A stretch of 64,000 nucleotides of DNA, taken from NCBI RefSeq assembly GCF_963082655.1, contig NC_081553.1:37176474-37240473 (forward strand), written 5' to 3'. Numbering within the stretch: position 1 is the first letter of the stretch; each line of letters starts with the position of its first letter. Below are positions 11,300 to 22,752 of the stretch, in pieces. A program made the position numbers and the translations under genes. The stretch comes from Stomoxys calcitrans (lineage: Eukaryota; Arthropoda; Insecta; Diptera; Muscidae). The notes below the pieces were generated by a model. That model searched no databases. It worked only from the letters and a program-made list of their open reading frames with translations, and was not told the origin of the DNA.

Positions 11300-13218
11300 G
11301 TCCGAAAATTTTCTATAGAAATAAAAAATTTTCCGAAAATTTTCTATAGAAATAAAAAATTTTCCGAAAATTTTCTATAGAAATAAAAAATTTTCCGAAA
11401 ATTTTCTATAGAAATAAAAAATTTTCCGAAAATTTTCTATAGAAATAAAAAATTTTCCGAAAATTTTCTATAGAAATAAAAAATTTTCCGAAATTTTTCT
11501 ATAGAAATAAAAAATTTTCCGAAAATTTTCTATAGAAATAAAAAATTTTCCGAAAATTTTCTATAGAAATAAAAAATTTTCCGAAAATTTTCTATAGAAA
11601 TAAAAAATTTTCCGAAAATTTTCTATAGAAATAAAAAATTTTCCGAAAATTTTCTATAGAAATAAAAAATTTTCCGAAAATTTTCTATAGAAATAAAAAA
11701 TTTTCCGAAAATTTTCTATAGAAATAAAAAATTTTCCGAAAATTTTCTATAGAAATAAAAAATTTTCCGAAAATTTTCTATAGAAATAAAAAATTTTCCG
11801 AAAATTTTCTATAGAAATAAAAAATTTTCCGAAAATTTTCTATAGAAATAAAAAATTTTCCGAAAATTTTCTATAGAAATAAAAAAATTTTCCGAAAATT
11901 TTCTATAGAAATAAAAAATTTTCCGAAAATTTTCTATAGAAATAAAAAATTTTCCGAAAATTTTCTATAGAAATAAAAAATTTTCCGAAAATTTTCTATA
12001 GAAATAAAAAATTTTCCGAAAATTTTCTATAGAAATAAAAAATTTTCCGAAAATTTTCTATAGAAATAAAAAATTTTCCGAAAATTTTCTATAGAAATAA
12101 AAAATTTTCCGAAAATTTTCTATAGAAATAAAAAAATTTTCCGAAAATTTTCTATAGAAATAAAAAATTTTCCGAAAATTTTCTATAGAAATAAAAAATT
12201 TTCCGAAAATTTTCTATAGAAATAAAAAATTTTCCGAAAATTTTCTATAGAAATAAAAAATTTTCCGAAAATTTTCTATAGAAATAAAAAATTTTCCGAA
12301 AATTTTCTATAGAAATAAAAAATTTTCCGAAAATTTTCTATAGAAATAAAAAATTTTCCGAAAATTTTCTATAGGAATAAAAAATTTTCCGAAAATTTTC
12401 TATAGAAATAAAAAATTTTCCGAAAATTTTCTATAGAAATAAAAAATTTTCCGAAAATTTTCTATAGAAATAAAAAATTTTCCGAAAATTTTCTATAGAA
12501 ATAAAAAATTTTCCGAAAATTTTCTATAGAAATAAAAAATTTTCCGAAAATTTTCTATAGAAATAAAAAATTTTCCGAAAATTTTCTATAGAAATAAAAA
12601 ATTTTCCGAAAATTTTCTATAGAAATAAAAAATTTTCCGAAAATTTTCTATAGAAATAAAAAATTTTCCGAAAATTTTCTATAGAAATAAAAAATTTTCC
12701 GAAAATTTTCTATAGAAATAAAAAATTTTCCGAAAATTTTCTATAGAAATAAAAAATTTTCCGAAAATTTTCTATAGAAATAAAAAATTTTCCGAAAATT
12801 TTCTATAGAAATAAGAAATTTTCCGAAAATTTTCTATAGAAATAAGAAATTTTCCGAAAATTTTCTATAGAAATAAGAAATTTTCCGAAAATTTTCTATA
12901 GAAATAAGAAATTTTCCGAAAATTTTCTATAGAAATAAGAAATTTTCCGAAAATTTTCTATAGAAATAAGAAATTTTCCGAAAATTTTCTATAGAAATAA
13001 GAAATTTTCCGAAAATTTTCTATAGAAATAAGAAATTTTCCGAAAATTTTCTAAAAAAATAAAAAATTTTCCGAAAATTTTCTATAGAAATAAGAAATTT
13101 TCCGAAAATTTTCTAAAAAAATAAAAAATTTTCCGAAAATTTTCTATAGAAATAAGAAATTTTCCGAAAATTTTCTATAGAAATAAAAAATTTTCCGAAA
13201 ATTTTCTCTAGAAATAAA
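11300..13218 (+). repeat. 31-bp tandem minisatellite, about 62 units
   Basis: The unit consists of AAATTTTCCGAAAATTT followed by TCTATAGAAATAAA. It contains two palindromes: AAATTTTC-C-GAAAATTT, with a single-base centre, and TTTCTATAGAAA. Units are almost identical from 11300 to about 12800. From about 12810 to 13175 a block carries AAGAAA in place of AAAAAA, and the last units show further substitutions (CTAAAAAAAT). No spacers and no coding frame; evolved by unequal exchange. Confidence 0.97.
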
Positions 13219-14220
13219 ATGTTCTCTTATTTTAATTCACTCCAAATTCGTTTCTTATACCACAGTGCTTTTAGTACTTGTCTTCCTTTTTGTACATGTG
13301 CCATGGCTTTGTTTGGTGTTTTTTTTTTCTTTATTTTTGGCTTAGTTTAGATTGCTGGGTAATAGTGAATGGTAGTGTTAGTCGTTGGATGGTTAGTTAA
13401 CTAACAATTGTAAAGCTGAAAATTAATGCTTACAAATGCTAAAATAAATGTTAACAAGTTGCCGGAGTAACGAAACAGCAGAATTTAGGAAAAAACAAAG
13501 GCACCACGAAGAAAAAACGTAACGTTAGGAAGAAAAACTATTGCATTTATCATGATGAGAAGATTTGCCATGGAAAAGCTTGGCAGCCTGGCTCCTCACC
13601 TCAGCAACTGTAATGATTTCTAAAGCAAATCATTACCTATTGCTGTGCTTTGTATCCGCGTGTATGTCTGTCCGTCTGTCTGTCTATTGGCTTGGTTTGC
13701 GATCAATTGTTAGTCGTTCATTTGTGGAGCATGTGAAGAAACGCCATGATCACTCCAACCCACCCTCCCCTCAATTTGTAGGAGCATGACCAACAAATCT
13801 CTCACACCGCCACCATATCCAAGGCAGGATTCATTTTCTTTTTTGTTTTTTGTTTGTTTGTTTGGTTTTTCATTCAAATTTTGTCTCGATTTGCAATATT
13901 TTGCATTTTTAGCCTGAAAAAGCGATTATATTGCAATAAATGTCATTCAACGTTACTGCTTGGTACTCCTAGTACTAAGGCACAATTTTCGCTAAAATCA
14001 AAAAGGCTCCATTTTTCCACGAAAAGTGCTTTGGCGAAAAAAAAACAAACGTTTTTAGGAGAAATTATTAGCTAAGCCAAAAAAGCTTAGACGCACACTT
14101 TGCTATTTGTATCTAAGCTGTATTTTTGTAATATCTAATTTTGAGGATTGTTTACGGCAGCAGGGTAACTACAAAGGTTTTCTCAGCTATGTTGGATGGT
14201 CAACCTACATGGTTAATGAC
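13219..14220. other. Unique sequence, no gene seen
   Basis: Mostly unique, with a short GTCY run (about 13664-13684) not attached to a recognisable Helentron-like head. No convincing coding frame. Confidence 0.5.
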
Positions 14221-14221
14221 T

Positions 14222-14308
14222 GTCAAACCAGCAAAAATTAAAGCTTCTAGGAAGCTTTAATGACACAGTTGTTGGAAGTCATAACCACATGCAAAATTTG
14301 AGCCAAAA
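14222..14308 (-). mobile_element. Helentron-like tail fragment, minus strand
   Basis: Contains TGTCAAACCAGCAAAAATTA then AAGCTTCTAGGAA, as at 26641, followed by part of an internal unit (ACAGTTGTTGGAAGTCATAA). Internally deleted: most of the array is missing. Confidence 0.7.
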
Positions 14309-14450
14309 GTACGACCCAAAAAATTGGACCGATCGGGACAATATGGTATTCAAATTTCATATTAAAAATTGGGTCCAAGCAACAGAGAGGCCGCCCCAAC
14401 CCCAAAACCCCCAAAATTAGGGTTATTAGACCATCATGAGAATATGAGAC
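14309..14450 (-). repeat. Family B fragment, minus strand
   Basis: GGACCGATCGGGACAATATG and AATTGGGTCCAAGCAAC match the minus-strand family B copies at 23191-24472. One unit only, fused to the Helentron-like fragment on the left and a SINE fragment on the right. Confidence 0.65.
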
Positions 14451-14454
14451 TTGT

Positions 14455-14512
14455 TGTCCGATGTTCTCGCCAGGATTCGAACACAGGCGTTCAGCGTCAT
14501 AGGCGGACATAG
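14455..14512 (-). mobile_element. SINE family 1, short 5' fragment
   Basis: The minus strand contains the B box GAATCCTGGCGAGAAC context and the GTCCGCCTATGACGCTGAAC head segment. Only about 58 bp are left. Confidence 0.65.
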
Positions 14513-14577
14513 TCTTCAGTTGCACGAATTCGATATCCACATTCAGGGCGAAGTGAGCGGGCCCGGTTCGGTTTGAC

Positions 14578-17205
14578 AAAATTTTCTATAAAAATAAAAT
14601 TTTGACAAAATTTTCTATAAAAATAAAATTTTGACAAAATTTTCTATAAAAATAAAATTTTGACAAAATTTTCTAAAAAAATAAAATTTTGACAAAATTT
14701 TCTATACAAATAAAATTTTGACAAAATTTTCTATAAAAATAAAATATTGACAAATTGTTCTATAAAAAAATAATTTTAACAATATTTTCTATAAAAATAA
14801 AATTTTGACAAAATTTTCTATAAAAATAAAATTTTGACAAAATTTTCTATAAAAATAAAATATTGACAAATTTTTCTATAAAAAAATAATTTTGACAAAA
14901 TTTTCTATAAAATAAAATTTTGACAAAATTTTCTATAAAATAAAATTTTGACAAAATTTTCTATAAAATAAAATTTTGACAAAATTTTCTATAAAATAAA
15001 ATTTTGACAAAATTTTCTATAAAATAAAATTTTGACAAAATTATCTATAAAATAATATTTTGACAAAATTTTCTATAAAAATAAAATTTTTACAAAATAT
15101 TCTATAAAAATAAAATTTTGACAATATTTTCTATAAAAATAAAATTTTGACAATATTTTCTATAAAAATCAAATTTTGACAAAATTTTCTATAAAAATAA
15201 AATTTTGACAAATTTTCTAAAAAAATAAAATTTTGACAAAGTTTTCTATAAAAATAAAATTTTGACAAAATTTTCTATAAAAATAAAATTTTGACAAAAT
15301 TTTCTATAAAAATAAAATTTTGACAAAATTTTCTATAAAAATAAAATTTTGACAAAATTTTCTATAAAAATAAAATTTTGACAAAATTTTCTATAAAAAT
15401 AAAATTTTGACAAAATTTTCTATAAAAATAAAATTTTGACAAAATTTTCCATAAAAATAAAATTTTGACAAAATTTTCTATAAAAATAAAATTTTGACAA
15501 AATTTTCTATAAAAATAAAATATTGACAAATTGTTCTATAAAAAAATAATTTTAACAATATTTTCTATAAAAATAAAATTTTGACAAAATTTTTTATAAA
15601 AATAAAATTTTGACAAAATTTTCTATAAAAATAAAATATTGACAAATTTTTCTATAAAAAAATAATTTTGACAAAATTTTATATAAAATAAAATTTTGAC
15701 AAAATTTTCTATAAAATAAAATTTTGACAAAATTTTCTATAAAATAAAATTTTGACAAAATTTTCTATAAAATAAAATTTTGACAAAATTATCTATAAAA
15801 TAAAATTTTGACAAAATTATCTATAAAATAATATTTTGACAAAATTTTCTATAAAAATAAAATTTTTACAAAATATTCTATGAAAATAAAATTTTGACAA
15901 TATTTTCTATAAAAATAAAATTTTGACAATATTTTCTATAAAAATCAAATTTTGACAAAATTTTCTATAAAAATAAAATTTTGACAGTATTTTCTATAAA
16001 AATAAAATTTTGACAACATTTTCTATAAAAATAAAATTTTGACAAAATTTTCTATAAAAATAAAATTTTGACAAAATTTTCTATAAAAATAAAATTTTGA
16101 CAAAATTTTCTATAAAAATAAAATTTTGACAAAATTTTCTATAAAAATAAAATTTTGACAAAATTTTCTATAAAAAAAATTGACGTTTTCTATAAAATAA
16201 AATTTTGACAAAATTTTCTATAAAATAAAATTTTGACAAAATTTTCTATAAAATAAAATTTTGACAAAATTTTCTATAAAATAAAATTTTGACAAAATTT
16301 TCTATAAAATAAAATTTTGACAAAATTATCTATAAAATAATATTTTGACAAAATTTTCTATAAAAATAAAATTTTTACAAAATATTCTATGAAAATAAAA
16401 TTTTGACAATATTTTCTATAAAAATAAAATTTTGACAATATTTTCTATAAAAATAAAATTTTGACAATATTTTCTATAAAAATAAAATTTTGACAGTATT
16501 TTCTATAAAAATAAAATTTTGACAACATTTTCTATAAAAATAAAATTTTGACAAAATTTTCTATAAAAATAAAATTTTGACAAAATTTTCTATAAAAATA
16601 AAATTTTGACAAAATTTTCTATAAAAATAAAATTTTGACAAAATTTTCTATAAAAATAAAATTTTGACAAAATTTTCTATAAAAAAAATTGACGTTTTCT
16701 ATAAAATAAAATTTTGACAAAATTTTCTATAAAATAAAATTTTGACAAAATTTTCTATAAAATAAAATTTTGACAAAATTATCTATAAAATAATATTTTG
16801 ACAAAATTTTCTATAAAAATAAAATTTTTACAAAATATTCTATAAAAATAAAATTTTGACAATATTTTCTATAAAAATAAAATTTTGACAATATTTTCTA
16901 TAAAAATCAAATTTTGACAAAATTTTCTATAAAAATAAAATTTTGCCAAGTTTTTCTATAAAAATAAAATTTTGACAAAATTTTCTATAAAAATAAAATT
17001 TTGACAGTATTTTCTATAAAAATAAAATTTTGACAACATTTTCTATAAAAATAAAATTTTGACAACATTTTCTATAAAAATAAAATTTTGACAAAATTTT
17101 CTAAAAAAATAAAATTTTGACAAAATTTTCTATAAAAATAAAATTTTGACAAAATTTTCTATAAAAAAAATTGACGTTTTCTATAAAAATAATGTTTTGA
17201 CTATA
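14578..17205 (+). repeat. 29-bp tandem minisatellite with higher-order structure
   Basis: About 90 copies of ATTTTGACAAAATTTTCTAT plus AAAAATAAA (29 bp; 28-bp variants lack one A). Variant units recur at set distances: TGACGTTTTC at 16181, 16690 and 17172 (steps of ~509 and ~482 bp), and ATTGACAAATTGTTC at about 14746 and 15522 (~776 bp). So blocks of many units were duplicated together. It shares the TTTTCTATA(G/A)AAATAAA core with the 31-bp array 1.4 kb to the left. Confidence 0.96.
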
Positions 17206-18320
17206 GCCCATTTCACATTCGACCTATTTCATTTGAAATGTTTTCTGTGTGAAAAATTTAAGTCTCAAGCAGAAGTGCTGTTAACACTGATCTAGCCACT
17301 GAAGACATAAAAAAGTTATCATTGATTTTTGTTTTGCGTGTGTAGTCGGCAAAAGCCACAAAATTCAAGTCGATGTCCGCACGTATGTGGCCGGTCGTCG
17401 TCGATTGCAGTAAAATGTCAGTTTAAGGAGAGGTCAATAAAAAATAGGTTTACTTATGGCATGGCGGTCGGTGTTTGTTTGGGCCTATTTGCTCCCAAAA
17501 CTAAATTTGGTTTACATGTTGGATGGTGGTATTGTTCACTCGCAATAGTTAGCTAGCTAGCTAGCAAATAAGATGGTGTTTCTTCGGCAGCAGCAATGCC
17601 ATCATTTTTAGTTTGTTTCATTTCGGCTTGGTTTGAAGGAAAATTTATTTGGCCATTTTTTTAGTTTTTGTTTGAGTTACCCAAAAAACTAACGTTTTAT
17701 AGCATCGTCGTCATATGGTGGTCCATGTTTGGAAGGTCTTCGTCTTAGCCATTGGCTTGGCCATTCGAGTTTTTTGGTTAGGTTAATGATTACTGGTTGG
17801 TTTCTTCCTTAAAATGTCGATTTTCGTAAGCGTACGTGAGCGTCTCAGCGCGTCTCTTGGAGCTTGGATTTGTTTTCTACTATTTTCTAAGATTTTGGAG
17901 CGTCTAAACCATTTGCTGCTTGCAAGTGGTTGTTTATATTTTGGTTCCCACGTTAGTGTTTTTTTATTTCTTTGCTGGAAAAATCTCTCCTTTTTTAACC
18001 ATCTCAAGTTGGGAGGAAGACCAAGCTACCCAACAAAGCAATCGCACAATCGTAGCTGTTGTCTTTGTCGCCGCCATCATCATAAGCAGCAACAGCAGTA
18101 CCACCACCAGCAGCAGTATCATCATCATCATACACGTACCACGTTTAAAATTGCCTTAGGATCAATTATGGTAAGGTTTAGTCCAGTTTCGGTTGTTGTC
18201 ATTTGGCTGTGAGATTAGCCCATCTCAATAGTAGTAGGCATTGACACCAAATAAGCCCCATGGCTATCATGACTTCCTACTTCTATATGAAATGGTTGCC
18301 AGTGTTAACAAGGCAATGGG
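17206..18320. other. Unique sequence with CAN-repeat low complexity
   Basis: Higher GC than its surroundings in places. Holds TAGCTAGCTAGCTAGC (17551-17566) and a CAG/CAT/CCA triplet-rich stretch (about 18076-18136). The frames across it give repetitive His/Ser/Thr peptides and are not convincing. Confidence 0.5.
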
Positions 18321-19250
18321 GAAATTTTTCGGAAATTTTTATTCTGCTCCAAAATGCCTTTCTTCTGAGTCCTATACTACCGTATTGGTAAATATTTTCG
18401 GTTTAGGGGGTATTTCGGTGGTGGTCATTTGGCCATTAAAGTGAATATATAAGATTCGTGCTCTACTTTTTAAAACATTTCATATGAGACCCATAATGGC
18501 ATGATCGGGGTCTTTGTCCCGAAAATGAATATCAATTTCCCGAAAATCAATCAATTTCCATCCCAAGTAGTTTTTATATAACAGGGAGGTATTTTGGGAT
18601 GGGGCGGCTCCCTAAACATATGGCGCTATGTTGTCGTGATTGGTTTATATATCCATTTGGCGGGTTTTGGGGGGCACTCGACCCCAAAAGAGAGTGCAAA
18701 AAATTTCGAACGAATCACATTACCAATCTCCGAGATCTGGTATTTTTGAAAATTTAGGTAATGAGATGTGCTTTTTATGGGAGACATTACGACCCAAATC
18801 CCTTTAATTTGAGCCCCATATTGCCATGGTCCGTAAGTATGAGCCGTTTGGATGGTGTTTTGGGGCTGGGGCGGCCACCGTTATTTTGCCCTGAAAATAG
18901 ATATCAAATTCGTTCTTTACTCCCAAATAACCTTAATTTGAGCTCCATATTGCCATATGCGGAAATGAAGTTCAGTTTAGGGGGGAGATTTAGGGCGTAT
19001 CCACAAACACTTGACTCCAAAATTGGATATCAAATTCGTTTTCTAATCTCAAATACCTTTCATTTGAGTCTCATATTGTCATAATGAGTCAAATAACCTA
19101 TACGAAGTATTTTTCGCTACCACCCGATATACTAAAAATTATATAACCTATATTCCCTTCCAAACCAACCCACACAACCTGTGAAAATTTTAAGAAAATC
19201 TGTTCAATTGTTTTTGATTCTACGGAACAAACAAACAAACCTAGTCTCAT
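18321..19250 (+). repeat. Family B repeat, + strand
   Basis: Tandem diverged ~130-bp units with TTTGAGCCCCATATTGCCAT (near 18798) and AAATTGGATATCAAATTCGT. It closes with the terminal module GAAAATCTGTTCAATTG...AACAAACAAACAAACC near 19195-19245. No TATATATAAGA terminus follows, so the last bases were lost. Confidence 0.7.
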
Positions 19251-20100
19251 ATAGTCATGATGGTGTGACCTCCTACACTTCGATCTGATTTTGTGTGCCA
19301 GATTCGTAAACTACTCCCGAATACCTTTCATTTGAGCCCCATATTGATATGGACGTTCAATTTGGCTGCTTTTAGATGTTTTTGGGGTTAGGGCGACTTA
19401 ATGGGTACTTGGAACCAATTTTTAATACCACGTTGGTATTCTACTCTTCAATACCTTGCAATTGATATCCATATTGTCCTTATCGGTCCACTTTTGATTT
19501 TGGGTGGTGTTTTTGGGCTAACGGGGGAGGGTCCGCCCCCTTTCGATATCACAAATTGTAAAGCCGATATCAACAAATTGTAAAGTCCATCTTTCTGACT
19601 ATATTCGCAATCTACTCCCGAATACCTTTCATTTGAGTCCTATATTGTCATATTCATTCAATAAACCTATTTTTGGGTGTTTTGGGGTTGGGGCGGCCCC
19701 CCAGTTACTTGGACCCAATTTTTAATATGAAATTCGTACTCTACTTCTGAATACCTTTCATTTGAGTCCTATATTGTCCTGATCGGTACACATTTATTTT
19801 TGGGTGGTACTTTGAGGTTAAGGGGGAGGGTCCGGGCGGCCCCCCAGTTACTTGGACCCAATTTTTAATATGAAATTCGTACTCTACTTCTGAATACCTT
19901 TCATTTGAGTCCTATATTGTCCTGATCGGTACACATTTATTTTTGGGTGGGATTTTGAGGGTAAGGGGGAGGGTCCGCCCCCCTTCCGATATCTACAAAT
20001 TATATAGCCTATGTTTCCTTTCAGACCAATCTACACAATCTGTGAAAATTTCAAGGTAATCGGTTCAGCCGTTTATGAGTCTAGATATGTGTTTAATAGT
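19251..20100 (+). repeat. Family B repeat, second + strand copy
   Basis: Restarts with internal units (CTTTCATTTGAGCCCCATATTG-type phrase near 19327) and ends in the terminal module (AATCGGTTCAGCCGTTTATG, 20058-20077). Inside is a near-identical tandem duplication of 143 bp (19691-19833 and 19834-19976). Confidence 0.7.
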
Positions 20101-20815
20101 CTTAAAAAAATTTTAACATTTTTCTTTTTATGGATATTTTCCCCTCTTGGCAACTCTGTTTTTTTTCTCTACCGTTGTGGGAGAATCGACCCAAATGCAT
20201 ATCCCCTGTAACTCGATTAACCGCATCGAATCCAATTTACTTCCTTCTCCTCCAGTCTTTTTGGGGATCTTAATTTAAATTGGCCCCTAACATGCTAGTT
20301 CTCCATTTTTATGGCATTTACTCGGTTAATTATTACAAATCTTCTCTTTTATTAATAAAAGTTAATGGTAATAAAATCAATTTTTATTTTTATATCATTT
20401 CCGTTTTGGGTCTTGTGCTGTTAGTTTTTTTTTTTTTTTTTTGCTAGATACAAATCGAATTTTAATCGTGATTTTCATTTTCAAGTTTTCAAGCTGTAAT
20501 AAAGCCAAGATTATTTTTTGGGGTCCATATCATCACCAGCAAAAATGGATAATTATTATAGGCCTTAAACAATTGAATGTAGGTCAAAAAGGTTAAGGTT
20601 TTTATTGTTTCTTTTGTTTGTTTGGCCATTGGCGGTTGTTTTGGTATCGGACCACCCGCTGGAGTGGGAAGCATTTTGATTGAGGCATTTTGAAATGCAC
20701 ACAAGATGAAGATGTGTAGTAGGAAAGCAAATCTATGCATTTTTAATTTGAAATTTGTTTTTTTATGTATTTAAGGGTTTTAATGTCCAATGTAGGCTTT
20801 TTTAAACCCGTTAAA
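20101..20815. other. Unique AT-rich sequence
   Basis: Contains a long T-run (20427-20442). No repeat family or gene recognised. Confidence 0.5.
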
Positions 20816-21927
20816 AATTGGAGCAAGCAACGTAAATTCGACAGTGAGGTATCGAATTCGACAGTGACGTATTAAAAATTTGTTGTTGATGTTTAATATT
20901 CGCTGAAGTAACTCTTTTATGCTAAGAAAACCCTAATGGACTGGTCTATCTTCTAAGAAGGGGTCAATTGTCCTCATGTTGATAATTTATAACCGGTTAT
21001 TTCACCGGTACGAAGCCAGTGATTTTTTTGGTTTGAAAATTGGTAATTTTCATAGCTGTCCTTACATAGATAACATGTTACCCGGTTATTTCAAACAACG
21101 TAAATTCCACAGTTTGTTGATGTACAATATTCATTAAAGAGTTACTTAATGCTAAGAAAGCCCTAATGAACTGGTCTTTATTCTAGGAAGGAATCAATTG
21201 TCCTTACATAGATAATTTATAACCGATTATTTCGCCGGTACGAAAAGTCAGTAATTTTTTTTTGGTATAAAAATTTTTAATTTTCACAGTAGTTAAAAAG
21301 CCTTTCAATTATCCTCACTTAGATAACTTGTAACCGGTTATTTCAAACAACGTAAATTCGACAGTGACGTATCAACAAGTAGTTATTGATGTACAATATC
21401 CAATATCAAGTAACTCTTTAATGCTAAAGAAACCCTAATGGACTGGTCTTTGTTGTAGGAAGAATTCAATTGTCCTCATATAGATAATTTATAACCGGTT
21501 ATTGGGCTGTTGCGAAATGCCTGTGATTTTATGGTATGAAAATTGATAATTTTCATAGCTATTAAAAAGTTGATCAATTGTCCTTCCATAGATAGCTTGT
21601 AACCGGGTTTTTCGGCGGAATGAAAAGCCAGTGAATTTTTTTTGGTATGAAAAGTGGTAATTTTCATGGGTGTGTATCAAGTGTCCTTCCATAGATAGCT
21701 TGTAACCGGTTATTTCGCTAGTATGAAAAGACAGTGATTTTTTTGTATGAAAATTGGTACTTTTTATGGCTTGTAACCGGTTATTTCGCCGGTATGAAAA
21801 GCCTATGAATTTTTTTTGTATGAAAATTGGTACTTTTCATGGGTGCTATCAATTGTACTCATAAAGATAACTTATAACCGGTTATTTCGCCGGTACAATA
21901 GGTCAGTGATTTTTTTGTATGAAAATT

Positions 21928-22036
21928 TGTTGTTGTTGTAGCAGTACACTTATGTGGCGGCACTTGCCGATGGAGGATCTCGACGGGTCAATCGGGTAGG
22001 TTATACGTTCCAGATTGACCCGCTGCCATGGGATTG
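21928..22036 (+). mobile_element. Short (~109-bp) interspersed insertion in the array
   Basis: Splits a unit cleanly: the array reads GAAAATT up to 21927 and resumes with TAATTTTCATG at 22037. The insert starts TGTTGTTGTTGTAGCAG and ends GCTGCCATGGGATTG. I recall short repeats of this kind (TTG run, GTAGCAG, GCTGCCATGGG) from other flies, but cannot name the class. Confidence 0.6.
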
Positions 22037-22189
22037 TAATTTTCATGTTGTGTTTAAACGCCTATCAATTGTCCTCACATTGATAACTTGTAACTGGTTA
22101 TTTCGCCGTTACGAAAAGCCTGGGATTTTTTGGTATGAAAATTGGCCATTTTCATATGTGCTAAAAATCCTATCACCGTTATATCTGTA

Positions 22190-22396
22190 AGAGTCTGTTA
22201 TGACAACTGCGCCCAGTACGGTCCAAATCAGTCTATAATCTGATTTAGCTCCCATATAAACCGATCTCCCGATTTGACTTCTTGAGTCTTTACAAGCCAC
22301 AACTTTTGTCCGATTTGGCTGAAATTTTACATGTGGTGTTCCGTTATGACTTCCAACAACTGTGCCAAGCGTGGTCCAAATTGGTCGATAAGCTGT
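22190..22396 (+). mobile_element. Helentron-like internal units, isolated
   Basis: About 1.4 units of the ~150-bp repeat: CTCCCATATAAACCGATCTC (22250-22269) and TTCCAACAACTGTGCCAAGC. Head and tail are absent. Embedded in the AACCGGTT array. Confidence 0.7.
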
Positions 22397-22752
22397 TAAA
22401 AAGTTTATAAATTATCCTTCCCTAGATTACTCGTAACCAGCTATTTCGCCGGTATGTAAAACCAGTGATTTTTTTGGTATGAAAATTGGTAATCTTCAGT
22501 TGCCCTCATATAGATAACTTTTAACTGGTTATTTCGCCGCTACGAAAAGCCTGGGATTTTTTGGTATGAAAATTGGCCATTTTCATATGTGCTAAAAATC
22601 CTATCATTCAGATCATTCTTTGATAAATATGTGAACAAGTGCTTGATTGAACTGAAATCATCTGAAGGGCTGAAAAGCTGGCTCACATGACAGTGTCAGA
22701 AAATTGTTGCTGATAGTTAGTGGGGGCTATTCTGCACTATTCACCTTACCCC

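Larger units (their letters stand above)
20816..22620 (+). repeat. ~107-bp tandem repeat carrying AACCGGTT sites
   Basis: About a dozen diverged units, each with TCAATTGTCCTCA, TAGATAACTTGTAACCGGTT, ATTTCGCCGGTACGAAAAG, and TGGTATGAAAATTGGTAATT. The palindrome AACCGGTT is exact at 20991, 21332, 21493, 21704, 21775 and 21876, and altered in the others. The array is interrupted by an insertion at 21928-22036 and by Helentron-like units at 22190-22396. Some early units are longer (about 240-260 bp) and include a CGTAAATTCGACAGTGACGT module. Confidence 0.85.

Noticed and set aside
11300..17205. CRISPR-like regular repetition
   Set aside because: Units are joined head to tail with no unique spacers; the context is eukaryotic and no cas-like gene is present.
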